DNA of 64,000 nucleotides. It comes from a bacterium (lineage in GTDB: Bacteria > Myxococcota_A > UBA9160 > UBA4427). The stretch covers positions 372,001-436,000 of the forward strand of contig JANSYR010000002.1 in the NCBI GenBank assembly GCA_024742285.1, read 5' to 3'. Each line of letters opens with the position of its first letter. Position 1 is the stretch's first letter. A model generated the notes under the pieces. The model saw nothing but the letters and a program-made list of their open reading frames with translations. It was not told the DNA's origin and searched no databases. Position numbers and translations under genes: made by a program. Of the stretch, positions 19,293 to 28,035 are shown piece after piece.

Positions 19293-21236
19293 ATGCGTGA
19301 CGCCATCACCGTCACGCTCCCCGACGGCAAGCAGCTCGAGCTCGCCGCCGGCGCGACCGTCCTCGACGTCGCCGCCGAGATCGGTCCGGGTCTCGCCAAG
19401 GCTGCGCTCGCCGGGCGGATCGACGGTCAGATCGTGGATCTCCGCGCGCCGCTCCGCGAGGACGTCGCGCTCTCGATCGTGACCACGAAGGACGAGACGG
19501 GCGGCGAGGTGATCCGCCACTCCGCCGAGCACGTCATGGCCGATGCGGTCAAGCGGCTCTTCCCGAATGCCCAGGTCGACGCCGGGCGAACCGATCACAG
19601 CGAGAAGTTCCAGTACGACTTCCTCGTCGACGAGCCCTTCACGCCGGAAGACCTCGAGGCGATCGAGAAGGAGATGAACTCGATCCTCTCCGAGGGCGCC
19701 GAATTCTCGCGCGAGGTCCTGTCCCGGGAAGCGGCGGCGGACCTGTTCCGGTCGATGGGCGAGGAGCTGAAGCTCTCGCGCCTGGCGGACATCCCCGAGG
19801 ACGCCGAGATCACCGTCTTCCGCCACGGCGCCTTCGCCGACCTCTGCCGCGGGCCCCACGTCCAGTCGACGAAGCAGATCGGCGCCGTGAAGCTCCTCGA
19901 GTCGAGCGGGACCTACTTCCGCGGCGACGAGTCGGGGCCGAAGCTCCAGCGGATCTACGGCACGGCCTTCGAGAGCAAGAAGGCGCTGAAGAGCCACCTG
20001 GCGCGTCTCGAAGAGGCGAAGAAGCGCGATCACCGGCGTGTGGGCGCCGATCTCGGTCTCTTCCACCTCGACCCGCTCGCTCCGGGCTCGCCGTTCTACC
20101 TGCCGAAGGGCATGGCGCTCTACAACGAGCTCGTCCGCTTCGTCCAGGACCTCTATCCCAAGTACGGATACAAGGAGGTCATGACGCCGCAGCTCTTCCG
20201 ATCGGACCTGTTCAAGACGTCGGGACACTACGACAAGTTCCACGACGACATGTACTGGTTCGAAGGCAGCGACGAGGGCGAGGAGCTCGGCGTCAAGGCG
20301 ATGAACTGCCCGGGCCACTGCCATCTCTTCTCGACCGGCAAGCGCAGCTACCGCGAGCTGCCGATCCGCTGGGCCGAGTTCTCGCGTCTCCACCGCAACG
20401 AGCGAAGCGGCACCCTCAACGGGATCACCCGCGTCCGCACCTTCGCGCAGGACGATGCGCACATCTACTGCGAGCCCGAGCAGGTTCCGCAGGAAATCGA
20501 CAGCTTCTTCCAGATGACGGCCGAGATCTACGACAAGCTCGGCGTCGACGGGGTCGAGATGGCGGTCTCGACGCGGCCCGACGAGTTCCTCGGCGATCCC
20601 GCGGACTGGGACGTGGCCGAGAAGGCGCTGATCGAGGCCGTCGAGCGGGCCGGCTTCCATTGCCACATCAAGGAAAAGGACGCGGCCTTCTACGCGCCCA
20701 AGGTCGAGGCGGACTTCAAGGACGTCCTCGGTCGCGCCTGGACGCTGGCGACGATCCAGATCGACATGGCGATGCCGGGGCGCTTCGGGCTCAAGTACGT
20801 CGGACGCGACGGCGAGCTCCACCAGCCCGCGATGCTCCACCGGGCGATCCTGGGCTCCCTCGAGCGCTTCATCGGGATCTACATCGAGCACACCGGCGGC
20901 GATTTCCCCTTCTGGCTGAGCCCCGTCCAGGTCGTCATCCTGCCGATCGCGGATCGCCACGCGCCCCGGGCCCACGAATTGAAGTCCGCACTCGCCGCGA
21001 AGGGGGTGCGTGCGGAAGTCGACGATCGGAGCGAGACTCTCGGGTTCCGGATCCGCGAGGGTCAGACCCAGAAGATTCCGCTCACCCTGGTGATCGGAGA
21101 CGACGAAGTCGAGCGGGGAACGGTTTCCCCGCGTTTGAGAAAATCCAAGCAGGCCAACGACGCGATGTCGGCGGAGGCGCTCGTCGAAGCGCTCGCCCAG
21201 GCGAACGCCGAACGTCGCAAAGCTCCGTTGGACTGA
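19293..21236 (+). CDS. thrS: ThrS, threonyl-tRNA synthetase
   Basis: Charges tRNA-Thr. 647 residues with all family domains: TGS (1-60, VTLPDGKQLELAAGATVLDV), the editing tRNA-SAD domain with HSAEHVMADAVK, the class II core with motif 1 (about 240-310), the zinc-site cysteine in MNCPGHCHLF and motif 2 RLHRNERSGTLNGITRVR, then motif 3 and the anticodon-binding domain from about 545 (PVQVVILPIADRH). ATG 19293 matches the usual N-terminus. The gene leads the translation operon. Its stop is followed 13 bases later by the AUU start of infC. The upstream leader may carry regulation, but no operator can be assigned by eye. Confidence 0.97.
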   Translation: MRDAITVTLPDGKQLELAAGATVLDVAAEIGPGLAKAALAGRIDGQIVDLRAPLREDVALSIVTTKDETGGEVIRHSAEHVMADAVKRLFPNAQVDAGRTDHSEKFQYDFLVDEPFTPEDLEAIEKEMNSILSEGAEFSREVLSREAAADLFRSMGEELKLSRLADIPEDAEITVFRHGAFADLCRGPHVQSTKQIGAVKLLESSGTYFRGDESGPKLQRIYGTAFESKKALKSHLARLEEAKKRDHRRVGADLGLFHLDPLAPGSPFYLPKGMALYNELVRFVQDLYPKYGYKEVMTPQLFRSDLFKTSGHYDKFHDDMYWFEGSDEGEELGVKAMNCPGHCHLFSTGKRSYRELPIRWAEFSRLHRNERSGTLNGITRVRTFAQDDAHIYCEPEQVPQEIDSFFQMTAEIYDKLGVDGVEMAVSTRPDEFLGDPADWDVAEKALIEAVERAGFHCHIKEKDAAFYAPKVEADFKDVLGRAWTLATIQIDMAMPGRFGLKYVGRDGELHQPAMLHRAILGSLERFIGIYIEHTGGDFPFWLSPVQVVILPIADRHAPRAHELKSALAAKGVRAEVDDRSETLGFRIREGQTQKIPLTLVIGDDEVERGTVSPRLRKSKQANDAMSAEALVEALAQANAERRKAPLD

Positions 21237-21249
21237 GGAGGAGAGCCAC

Positions 21250-21924
<675 letters not shown>

Positions 21925-22017
21925 TCGCCTGCGGGCACTCGGCGACGAGTGAACCGAGCGACGTATCGGCGGTGGGCACGAAGCCCGCTGCCTCAACCAG
22001 GCGAAGGAAAGGTTCCG

Positions 22018-22215
22018 ATGCCCAAGATGAAGACCCACCGCGGGTCGGCGAAGCGGTTCAGCAAGACCGGAACGGGCAAGCTGAAGCGCAACAAGAGCAA
22101 TCGTCAGCACATCCTGACGAAGAAGACGACGAAGCGGAAGCGTCAGCTGCGCCAGCACGATCTGGTGTCGGCGCACGACGAGCCGCGCGTACGTCGGCTT
22201 TTGCCTTATCTCTGA
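22018..22215 (+). CDS. rpmI: RpmI, ribosomal protein bL35
   Basis: A 65-residue, strongly basic protein of the large subunit: [20 protein letters not shown] and a terminal RVRRLLPY, typical of L35. ATG 22018 follows GGAAAGG. The longer in-frame extension to 21949 is not conserved in character and overlaps no signal. Between infC and rplT in the standard order. Confidence 0.96.
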   Translation: MPKMKTHRGSAKRFSKTGTGKLKRNKSNRQHILTKKTTKRKRQLRQHDLVSAHDEPRVRRLLPYL

Positions 22216-22294
22216 TTTTTCGAGCGCTGCGAGCGCCGGCGTGATCTCGGATCTGCCCGGCGCGCGCTCGATGACAGGATGAGGCTTGGAGCCA

Positions 22295-22321
22295 GCAGGG
22301 GCCGCACGGAGCGGAGCCTGC
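22295..22321 (+). other. Stem-loop in the rpmI-rplT gap
   Basis: The rpmI-rplT gap is 196 bases, long for this operon. Within it GCAGG/CCTGC and CCGC/GCGG can pair with a 2x2 internal loop and an ACGGA apex. L20 controls this operon in several bacteria by binding RNA that mimics its rRNA site, and this element is a candidate. No direct evidence. Confidence 0.3.
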
Positions 22322-22411
22322 GTTGAACCGTCCGAGGAGGCCGAGGCACGCCTGCCGGACTGGCAAGACCCCGGAAACGATTCCTGGCGGTCGAAGAAAA
22401 GCGAGAGGAAG

Positions 22412-22771
22412 ATGCCGAGAGTGAAGCGGGGCGTCCCCGGCGCCAAGCGACGAAAACGAGTACTGAAGCGCGCGAAGGGCTATTTCGGCGCGCGCAGCAA
22501 GCTCCACGGCGTGGCGACCGAGGCCGTCGACAAGGCGGAGAAGTACGCCTATCGCGACCGTCGCCAGCGCAAGCGAGAATTCCGCGGTCTCTGGATCGCG
22601 CGCATCAACGCGGCGGCACGCCAAAACGGTGTTTCATACAGCCGCCTGATGGCCGGCCTGAAGGCGGCCGATATCGAAGTCGACCGGAAGGTCCTGGCTC
22701 AGCTGGCCCTCGAGGACCCGCAGGGCTTCGCGGCCCTGGCCGAGAAGGCCAAGGGCAGCCTCCAGTCGTGA
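22412..22771 (+). CDS. rplT: RplT, ribosomal protein bL20
   Basis: 119 residues, basic, with the family start [20 protein letters not shown], then [11 protein letters not shown] and [19 protein letters not shown]. Large-subunit assembly protein and, in other bacteria, translational repressor of its own operon. ATG 22412 follows GAGAGGAAG with normal spacing. pheS and pheT, which often follow, are absent here. The next gene is ihfA after 163 bases. Confidence 0.97.
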   Translation: MPRVKRGVPGAKRRKRVLKRAKGYFGARSKLHGVATEAVDKAEKYAYRDRRQRKREFRGLWIARINAAARQNGVSYSRLMAGLKAADIEVDRKVLAQLALEDPQGFAALAEKAKGSLQS

Positions 22772-22934
22772 CCCAACGGGCGGGCGGCGCGACGCGATTT
22801 GGGCGTCGCGCCGACCTGCGCGAGGTTCGAGACCAGCCAGGGCTACCTTTCTTCGAGCGCGCCAACCAGGCGTAGTCATTGAGGGAATCAGAGGTCCAGG
22901 GCCCTTCGAGGGGCCGGAAGCGGGAGAGCGGACG

Positions 22935-23264
22935 ATGACCAAAGCCGAGATCGTCGAACAGATCTACGAGCGGGTGGGCTTCTCCAAGAAGGAGGCCGCG
23001 GAGCTCGTCGAGAAGGTGTTCGAGATCATGAAGGAGACCCTCGCCGAGGGCGAGAAGGTCAAGATCTCCGGCTTCGGCAACTTCGTCGTGCGCGAGAAGA
23101 ACGCGCGCAAGGGGCGGAATCCCCAGACCGGGCAGGAGATCCTGCTCGACGCCCGTCGCGTCCTCACCTTCAAGCCCAGCCTCGTTCTGAAGAACGTCCT
23201 GAACGAGACCGAGGTGACCGACGAGGATCGCGCCGCGGAAGCGCGCCAGAACGACGAGGCCTAG
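22935..23264 (+). CDS. ihfA: IhfA, integration host factor alpha-type subunit
   Basis: A 109-residue HU/IHF family DNA-bending protein: TKAEIVEQIYERVGFSKKEA, the beta-arm KISGFGNFVVREKNARKGRN followed by PQTGQEI, and LTFKPSLVLKNVLN. The sequence is closer to IHF-alpha than to HU, and the position downstream of the thrS-rplT block is the classical one for ihfA. It has an acidic C-terminal tail of about 15 residues. ATG 22935 follows GGGAGAGCGG. An intrinsic terminator lies 20 bases after the stop. Confidence 0.92.
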   Translation: MTKAEIVEQIYERVGFSKKEAAELVEKVFEIMKETLAEGEKVKISGFGNFVVREKNARKGRNPQTGQEILLDARRVLTFKPSLVLKNVLNETEVTDEDRAAEARQNDEA

Positions 23265-23284
23265 CCGGGGTCGTCGTTCTCGTG

Positions 23285-23310
23285 ACTCGCGCCGTCGATG
23301 CGCGAGTTTT
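23285..23310 (+). terminator. Intrinsic terminator after ihfA
   Basis: ACTCGCG (23285-23291) pairs perfectly with CGCGAGT (23301-23307) around a 9-base loop, followed by TTT. It ends the thrS-infC-rpmI-rplT-ihfA unit before the MerR gene. Confidence 0.65.
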
Positions 23311-23374
23311 CCCGTGCACGCGTCGTCCTCGCGTGGCATCGTGAGTCCGCCACTTTCAGGGTTCGGGGGAACGC

Positions 23375-23944
23375 ATGCCGCGAGGGACGGGGAAGTCGGG
23401 CGCAAAGCGCGGGACCAAGGCTGGTGCGAAGGGCAGCGCAAAGAGCGGGACGAAGAGTTCCTCCGCCCAGGACGTCGACGGGATCGAGCCCGTCGACCAC
23501 GAGGGCGACGCCGCCGCGCGTACGAAGCTCCTCGCCTCCGACAAGCTCTACTACCGGATCGGCGAAGTCAGCAAGCTGACCGGCGTGAAGGCGCACGTCC
23601 TTCGGTACTGGGAGACCGAGTTCCGATGGATGGCGCCGCCGAAGAGCCGCTCCAAGCAGCGCCTCTATCGCAAGCGCGACATCGAGTTCGTCTGGCTCCT
23701 CAAGCGGCTGCTCTGGGACGAGCGCTACACGATCGCCGGTGCCCGTCGGCGCATCCAGGAGCTCGGCGTCGAGGATGCACTCGCGCTCCTCGACCAGCCG
23801 CCCGGCACGAGCGCGACGAAGTCCGAAGTCGAAGCCGCCGTGCAGGCCGCGAGCAGCGAGCAGTGGGTCTCGTTCCGCGCGGCCCTCGACGAGATGCAGT
23901 CGGAGCTCGTCGCGATCCGGGGAGTGCTGCAGGAAGGATCATGA
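23375..23944 (+). CDS. MerR-family transcriptional regulator
   Basis: A 189-residue protein. A lysine/alanine-rich, probably disordered N-tail of about 55 residues precedes a MerR winged-helix domain: YYRIGEVSKLTGVKAHVLRY, WETEF, RLYRKRDIEFVWLLKRLLWD. A dimerisation helix and a short C-terminal region follow, with no cysteine cluster typical of metal sensors. This is the MerR type commonly found next to ihfA in deltaproteobacteria. Its TGA overlaps the ATG of a 21-codon ORF (ATGA), which in turn overlaps the next gene. Confidence 0.88.
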   Translation: MPRGTGKSGAKRGTKAGAKGSAKSGTKSSSAQDVDGIEPVDHEGDAAARTKLLASDKLYYRIGEVSKLTGVKAHVLRYWETEFRWMAPPKSRSKQRLYRKRDIEFVWLLKRLLWDERYTIAGARRRIQELGVEDALALLDQPPGTSATKSEVEAAVQAASSEQWVSFRAALDEMQSELVAIRGVLQEGS

Positions 23945-24006
23945 GCGCGACCGCGCTCGATTCTCCGACCGGGGCGATCGCACTCGCGCCAAAGGCGGAC
24001 GCATGA
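23941..24006 (+). CDS. 21-residue micro-ORF bridging merR and the ATPase gene
   Basis: ATG 23941 overlaps the merR stop (ATGA) and is preceded by AGGAAGG. The ORF's own TGA (24004-24006) overlaps the ATPase start (ATGA at 24003). The peptide MSATALDSPTGAIALAPKADA matches nothing known to me. The two overlaps plus a good ribosome-binding site suggest it is translated, either as a coupling ORF carrying ribosomes into the ATPase gene or as a small protein. Existence as a functional product is inference. Confidence 0.4.
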   Translation: MSATALDSPTGAIALAPKADA

Positions 24007-24875
24007 GTCCGAGTGCGCCGTCCGATCATGGGGCTGGAATCGACGGACTCTCCGAGGTGAGCCGGAAAGCGTTCTCCGAGACGTCCGACCCGGCCGCCTA
24101 CGTAGGACGGCCGGCCAGCGATGCGACGCTCGACGCGGTCGATCGCTGGCTCGAGGGGGGCTCGACGGTCTGCGCCCTCGTCGCCACGCCCGGGCTCGGC
24201 AAGACGATGCTCCTGCGCGTCGTCGAGGCGCGGCTGGGCGAGCGCGGGATGGCGTCCCGGACCGGCGCAGGGCGTCCGAACGCGCTCTATCTCCCCTATG
24301 CGGGCCTGGGCCCGATCGACCTCGCGATCTGGGTGCACGGGCTCCTGGGTCGGCCGGCGCCCGCGATCGCGGAGGCGGGCGAAGCCGTGGCAGCACTCGC
24401 CCGACTGGGGGAGGGCCCGGATGCGCCCTTCACGCTCCTGCTGGACGACGCCGACTCGATCCCCCCGGAGACCCTCGAGGCCATCACGTCGACGCTTCCG
24501 ACGGAGCGCTCGTCGCTGCGTCTGCTGCTCGCGCTCAACCCCGACTCGAAGGGCAGCCGACTGATCGCGGCGCTGCATGCGCTCGCGCCGCAGGAGATCC
24601 GCTACCGGGAACGGCTGAGTCCCGTCGAGACGAGGGCGTACGTGCGCGCTCGGATGCGCTGGGCCGGCTTCGCCGCCGCCGAGATCGATCGCGTCGACGA
24701 CGAGGAGTCGCGCCGGATCCACGCACTCTCGAACGGCATCCCGCGCGCGATCCACGCGGTCGCCGCGGACCGTCTCCACACCGCCTCGACGATCCGCGGG
24801 GCCGAGGGCCTGGGGGCCAAGCGACGTCGCGAGGACTGGATGGGCCGCCCGATCGAGGACGACCTCGAGTTCTGA
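24003..24875 (+). CDS. ExeA/GspA-like AAA ATPase
   Basis: A 290-residue P-loop ATPase with Walker A TPGLGKTM (about 64-71) and Walker B FTLLLDDAD. The layout, including LSNGIPRAIHAVAADRL near the end, matches AAA_22/ExeA-type ATPases. In ExeA such a domain is membrane-linked and helps secretin assembly, but here there is no peptidoglycan-binding domain or transmembrane segment, so the role is open. The start overlaps the upstream micro-ORF. The gene is followed 17 bases later by a terminator hairpin. Confidence 0.75.
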   Translation: MSPSAPSDHGAGIDGLSEVSRKAFSETSDPAAYVGRPASDATLDAVDRWLEGGSTVCALVATPGLGKTMLLRVVEARLGERGMASRTGAGRPNALYLPYAGLGPIDLAIWVHGLLGRPAPAIAEAGEAVAALARLGEGPDAPFTLLLDDADSIPPETLEAITSTLPTERSSLRLLLALNPDSKGSRLIAALHALAPQEIRYRERLSPVETRAYVRARMRWAGFAAAEIDRVDDEESRRIHALSNGIPRAIHAVAADRLHTASTIRGAEGLGAKRRREDWMGRPIEDDLEF

Positions 24876-24892
24876 TCCGGCGGCGTCCCGAG

Positions 24893-24913
24893 TCCGACCC
24901 GCAGGTCGGATTT
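24893..24913 (+). terminator. Intrinsic terminator-like hairpin
   Basis: TCCGACC (24893-24899) pairs perfectly with GGTCGGA (24904-24910) around CGCA, followed by TTTCCCT. It lies between the ATPase gene and tRNA-Pro. Confidence 0.55.
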
Positions 24914-24979
24914 CCCTGTCGTTTCCGGGGCTTCCGGCATCGACTCCCCCGGTCCCGTGAGCTAAACCTACGCGCTCGT

Positions 24980-25056
24980 CGGGCCGTGGCGCAGTCTGGT
25001 AGCGCGCTTGACTGGGGGTCAAGAGGTCGCGGGTTCAAGTCCCGCCGGCCCGACCA
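24980..25056 (+). tRNA. tRNA-Pro(GGG)
   Basis: Acceptor CGGGCCG pairs with CGGCCCG. The D stem is GCGC/GCGC. The anticodon stem CTTGA/TCAAG has loop CTGGGGG (anticodon GGG). The T arm is GCGGG-TTCAAGT-CCCGC. Discriminator A and CCA are encoded. No clear promoter is visible immediately upstream apart from a weak TAAACC box. Confidence 0.95.
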
Positions 25057-25061
25057 TTTTC

Positions 25062-25095
25062 CTTGCGGGCGGAGTTGCACGGACTCCCTCGCAAG
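25062..25095 (+). other. Hairpin downstream of tRNA-Pro
   Basis: CTTGCG (25062-25067) pairs with CGCAAG (25090-25095), and inside it GGAGT pairs with ACTCC. A TTTT precedes it (25057-25060), and another TTTT lies about ten bases beyond it. Probably part of the tRNA 3' trailer or a weak terminator. Confidence 0.4.
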
Positions 25096-25227
25096 CTTCC
25101 CGACTTTTCGGCGCAGCATCGGATCGGCGTTGCTGTCGGGCCGATCGTGGGAGCAGGGATCCCTCGCCGGTCGAGGCAGGCGCCCTGGGGCGCCGTTCAG
25201 GCGGGTTCGATGCGATAGGCTCCCCCC

Positions 25228-26013
25228 ATGCCCCGCCTATCGAAGCTCTCTCGCTCGGTCGCCGACCGGGTCGTGCTGATCACCGGTGCCGCCAGCGGCA
25301 TGGGCCGTGCGACCGCCCACCTCTTCGCCGACGAAGGCGCGAAGGTCGCGGTGACCGATCTCGGTCGGGATCGCGTCGATCTCGTCGTCAAGGAGATCAC
25401 CGAAGCCGGCGGGACCGCCGCGGGTTGGGCGCTCGACGTGGCCGACCTCGACCGCATCCATGCGGTCGTCGACGAGATCGGGGCGACCCTCGGCGACATC
25501 GGGATCGTGGTCAACAACGCCGGGATCGCCGTCGGCGGGACCCTCGACATGAGCGACGACGAGTACGAGCCGGGATGGACGCGGGCGCTCGACGTGTTGC
25601 TCACGTCGCACCAGCGGATCGTTCGCGCCGCGCTGCCCCAGATGCGTCGGGCCGGCGACGGGCGGATCGTCAACATCGCCTCGACGGAGGGACTCGGGGC
25701 GACGAAGAACGCCGGTCCCTATACCGCGGCCAAGCACGGGGTCGTCGGGCTCACGCGGTCGATGGCGCTCGATCTCGGACCCGAGGGCATCACCGCGAAC
25801 TGCATCTGCCCGGGGCCGATCCTCACGGGTCTGACGGAGGCGATTCCGGAGGCGCACCGCGAGAAGTTCGCCCGCCGCCGCGTCCCGGCCCGACGCTACG
25901 CCGACCCCGAAGAGGTGGCGCACATGACGCTCTCGCTCGCGTTGCCCGCCGCTTCCTACCTCAATGGCGTGGCGATTCCGGTCGATGGGGGATTGTCGAT
26001 CCAGAACACGTAG
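25228..26013 (+). CDS. Short-chain dehydrogenase/reductase (SDR)
   Basis: A 261-residue classical SDR. The NAD(P) motif is TGAASGMG, followed by NNAGIA, the catalytic serine in NIASTEG and YTAAK. The C-terminal substrate loop ends PVDGGLSIQNT. These are oxidoreductases acting on alcohols, ketones or acyl carriers, and the substrate is not readable. The residue after beta-2 is Asp (VTDLG), suggesting NAD(H) over NADP(H). It lies 36 bases upstream of galE on the same strand and may share its transcript. ATG 25228 is followed by a short basic N-tail. Confidence 0.85.
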   Translation: MPRLSKLSRSVADRVVLITGAASGMGRATAHLFADEGAKVAVTDLGRDRVDLVVKEITEAGGTAAGWALDVADLDRIHAVVDEIGATLGDIGIVVNNAGIAVGGTLDMSDDEYEPGWTRALDVLLTSHQRIVRAALPQMRRAGDGRIVNIASTEGLGATKNAGPYTAAKHGVVGLTRSMALDLGPEGITANCICPGPILTGLTEAIPEAHREKFARRRVPARRYADPEEVAHMTLSLALPAASYLNGVAIPVDGGLSIQNT

Positions 26014-26049
26014 GCCGCCGGGGCCCGTGGATCGAAGCTGGGGGGAGCG

Positions 26050-27099
26050 TTGAGCGAAGGCGCGGGAACGCAGAGCAGGGGCCGGATCCTCGTGACGGGA
26101 GGCGCCGGCTTCATCGGCTCGCATACGATCGTCGACCTGGTCGAGAACGGCTTCGAGCCGGTGATCGTCGACGACTTCTCGAACTCCGATCGTGGGGTCG
26201 TCGAGGGGCTGGCGGGGATCTGCGGCCGGCCGATCTCCTGCTACGAGATCGACTGCGGCGACAAGGAGCGGCTCTCGCAGGTCTTCGAGGCGGCGGGGCC
26301 GATCGAGGGCGTGATCCATTTCGCGGCGTCGAAGGCCGTCGGCGAGTCTCAGGAGAAGCCGCTCCTCTACTACCGGAACAATGTGGGCGGGCTCCTGAAC
26401 CTGCTCGAGGTGATGGGCGAGTTCGGCACCCGCGACCTCGTCTTCTCGTCGTCCTGCACGGTCTATGGGCAGCCGGAGGCGCTCCCCGTCACGGAGGAGA
26501 CGCCGCGGGCGGAGCCGGCGAGCGTCTACGGCGCGACCAAGCGGATCTGCGAGGACATCCTGGCGGACGTCGTCGCTTCCGGCGCGCCGCATCGCGTGAC
26601 CCTGCTTCGCTACTTCAATCCGATCGGGGCCCACCCGTCGGCACGGATCGGCGAGCTGCCCCTGGGCGATCCGCAGAACCTCGTCCCCATCATCTTGCAG
26701 AGCGCGGCGGGCCTGCGCGGGCCGGTGCAGATCTTCGGCGACGACTGGGATACGCCCGACGGGACGTGTGTGCGCGACTACATCCACGTGCTCGATCTCG
26801 CGGCGGCGCACGTCCGCTCCCTCGATTGGATGGCGGAGCAGGGCGATGGGCCGCTCGTCGAGGTCTTCAACGTGGGGACGGGGCGGGGGACGTCCGTTCA
26901 GGAAGCCGTCGACGCCTTCGAACGCGCCACCGGACAGTCGATCGCCCGGGAGGTCGGCCCGCGCCGATCCGGCGACATCGAGCAGATCTTCGCGTCCTGC
27001 GACAAGGTCGAGGAGGTGCTCGGCTGGAAGGCGAGGCGGACGATCGACGATGCGATGCGAGACGCCTGGCGTTGGCAGGAGCGCCTGGGGTCGCGCTAG
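26050..27099 (+). CDS. galE: GalE-type UDP-glucose 4-epimerase
   Basis: A 349-residue extended SDR that interconverts UDP-glucose and UDP-galactose (or the N-acetyl forms). It has Rossmann motif [12 protein letters not shown], the FAASKAVGES loop, SSSCTVYG, the YGATK catalytic pair, and LRYFNPIGAHPS with the typical substrate-loop continuation. TTG 26050 is the only sensible start: it begins about 13 residues before the fold, with GGGGGGAG just upstream. It heads the nucleotide-sugar part of the polysaccharide region and converges on rmlA. Confidence 0.92.
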   Translation: MSEGAGTQSRGRILVTGGAGFIGSHTIVDLVENGFEPVIVDDFSNSDRGVVEGLAGICGRPISCYEIDCGDKERLSQVFEAAGPIEGVIHFAASKAVGESQEKPLLYYRNNVGGLLNLLEVMGEFGTRDLVFSSSCTVYGQPEALPVTEETPRAEPASVYGATKRICEDILADVVASGAPHRVTLLRYFNPIGAHPSARIGELPLGDPQNLVPIILQSAAGLRGPVQIFGDDWDTPDGTCVRDYIHVLDLAAAHVRSLDWMAEQGDGPLVEVFNVGTGRGTSVQEAVDAFERATGQSIAREVGPRRSGDIEQIFASCDKVEEVLGWKARRTIDDAMRDAWRWQERLGSR

Positions 27100-27165
27100 G
27101 CCCAGCCCCCGCCACAGCCCCCGTCACCCCGACGCGCGCGGCCGTCCCGGTCGCGAAGCGCGGGG

Positions 27166-28035
27166 CTAGCTCTCGTCGAGGAGGCGAAGCAGGTACTCGC
27201 CGTACTCGTTCTTCGAGAGCGCGCTCGCCTGGCTGCGGAGCTGATCGTTCTCGATCCAGCCGTTGCGCCACCCGATCTCCTCGGGACAGGAGATGAGCAG
27301 GCCCTGACGCTGCTGGACGGCTTCGATGAAGTTCGCCGCCTGGAGGAGCGCTTCGTGGGTTCCGGTGTCGAGCCAGGCGACGCCGCGGCCGAGCAGCTCG
27401 ACCTTGAGCGAGCCGCGTTCGAGGTAGGCCAGGTTGACGTCGGTGATCTCGAGCTCGCCGCGGGGGGACGGGGTCAGGCCGCGGGCGATGTCGACGACCT
27501 GTTCGTCGTAGAAGTAGAGGCCGGCGACCGCGTAGTTCGAGCGGGGGGTCTCGGGCTTCTCCTCGATCGAGAGCACGCTGCCGTCGTCGCCGAACTCGAT
27601 CACGCCGTAGCGCTCGGGGTCGTGGACCCGGTAGCCGATGACGGTCGCGCCGGCGTCCTGGGTCGCGGCGCGGCGGATCGAATCGGGGAAACCGTGGCCG
27701 TAGAAGATGTTGTCGCCGAGGGCGAGGGCGACCGGATCGCCGTCGATCCAGTCCGCCGCGATCAGGAAGGCCTGGGCGATGCCCTCCGGCTTGTCCTGGA
27801 CCCGGTACTGGATCCGGACGCCGAACTGGCTGCCGTCGCCGAGCATGCGCTCGAAGATCGGCGTGTCCCAGGGCGTCGAGATCAGGAGGATGTCCCGGAT
27901 GCCCGCCAGCATCAGCGAGGACAGCGGGTAGTAGACCATCGGCTTGTCGTAGACCGGGAGGAGCTGCTTGGAGACGCCGTTGGTCGCGGGGGCCAGGCGC
28001 GTTCCCGAACCGCCGGCGAGGAGGATGCCCTTCAT
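27166..28035 (-). CDS. rmlA: RmlA, glucose-1-phosphate thymidylyltransferase
   Basis: Makes dTDP-glucose, the first step toward dTDP-rhamnose and related deoxysugars. 289 residues. It has the nucleotidyl-transferase signature [20 protein letters not shown], then [28 protein letters not shown] and [14 protein letters not shown]. Length and motifs match the short RmlA group. ATG 28035 overlaps the rmlB stop (ATGA), so the two are translationally coupled in the order rmlB-rmlA. rmlC and rmlD are not in the window, so the final sugar is not defined. Confidence 0.96.
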   Translation of the reverse strand: MKGILLAGGSGTRLAPATNGVSKQLLPVYDKPMVYYPLSSLMLAGIRDILLISTPWDTPIFERMLGDGSQFGVRIQYRVQDKPEGIAQAFLIAADWIDGDPVALALGDNIFYGHGFPDSIRRAATQDAGATVIGYRVHDPERYGVIEFGDDGSVLSIEEKPETPRSNYAVAGLYFYDEQVVDIARGLTPSPRGELEITDVNLAYLERGSLKVELLGRGVAWLDTGTHEALLQAANFIEAVQQRQGLLISCPEEIGWRNGWIENDQLRSQASALSKNEYGEYLLRLLDES

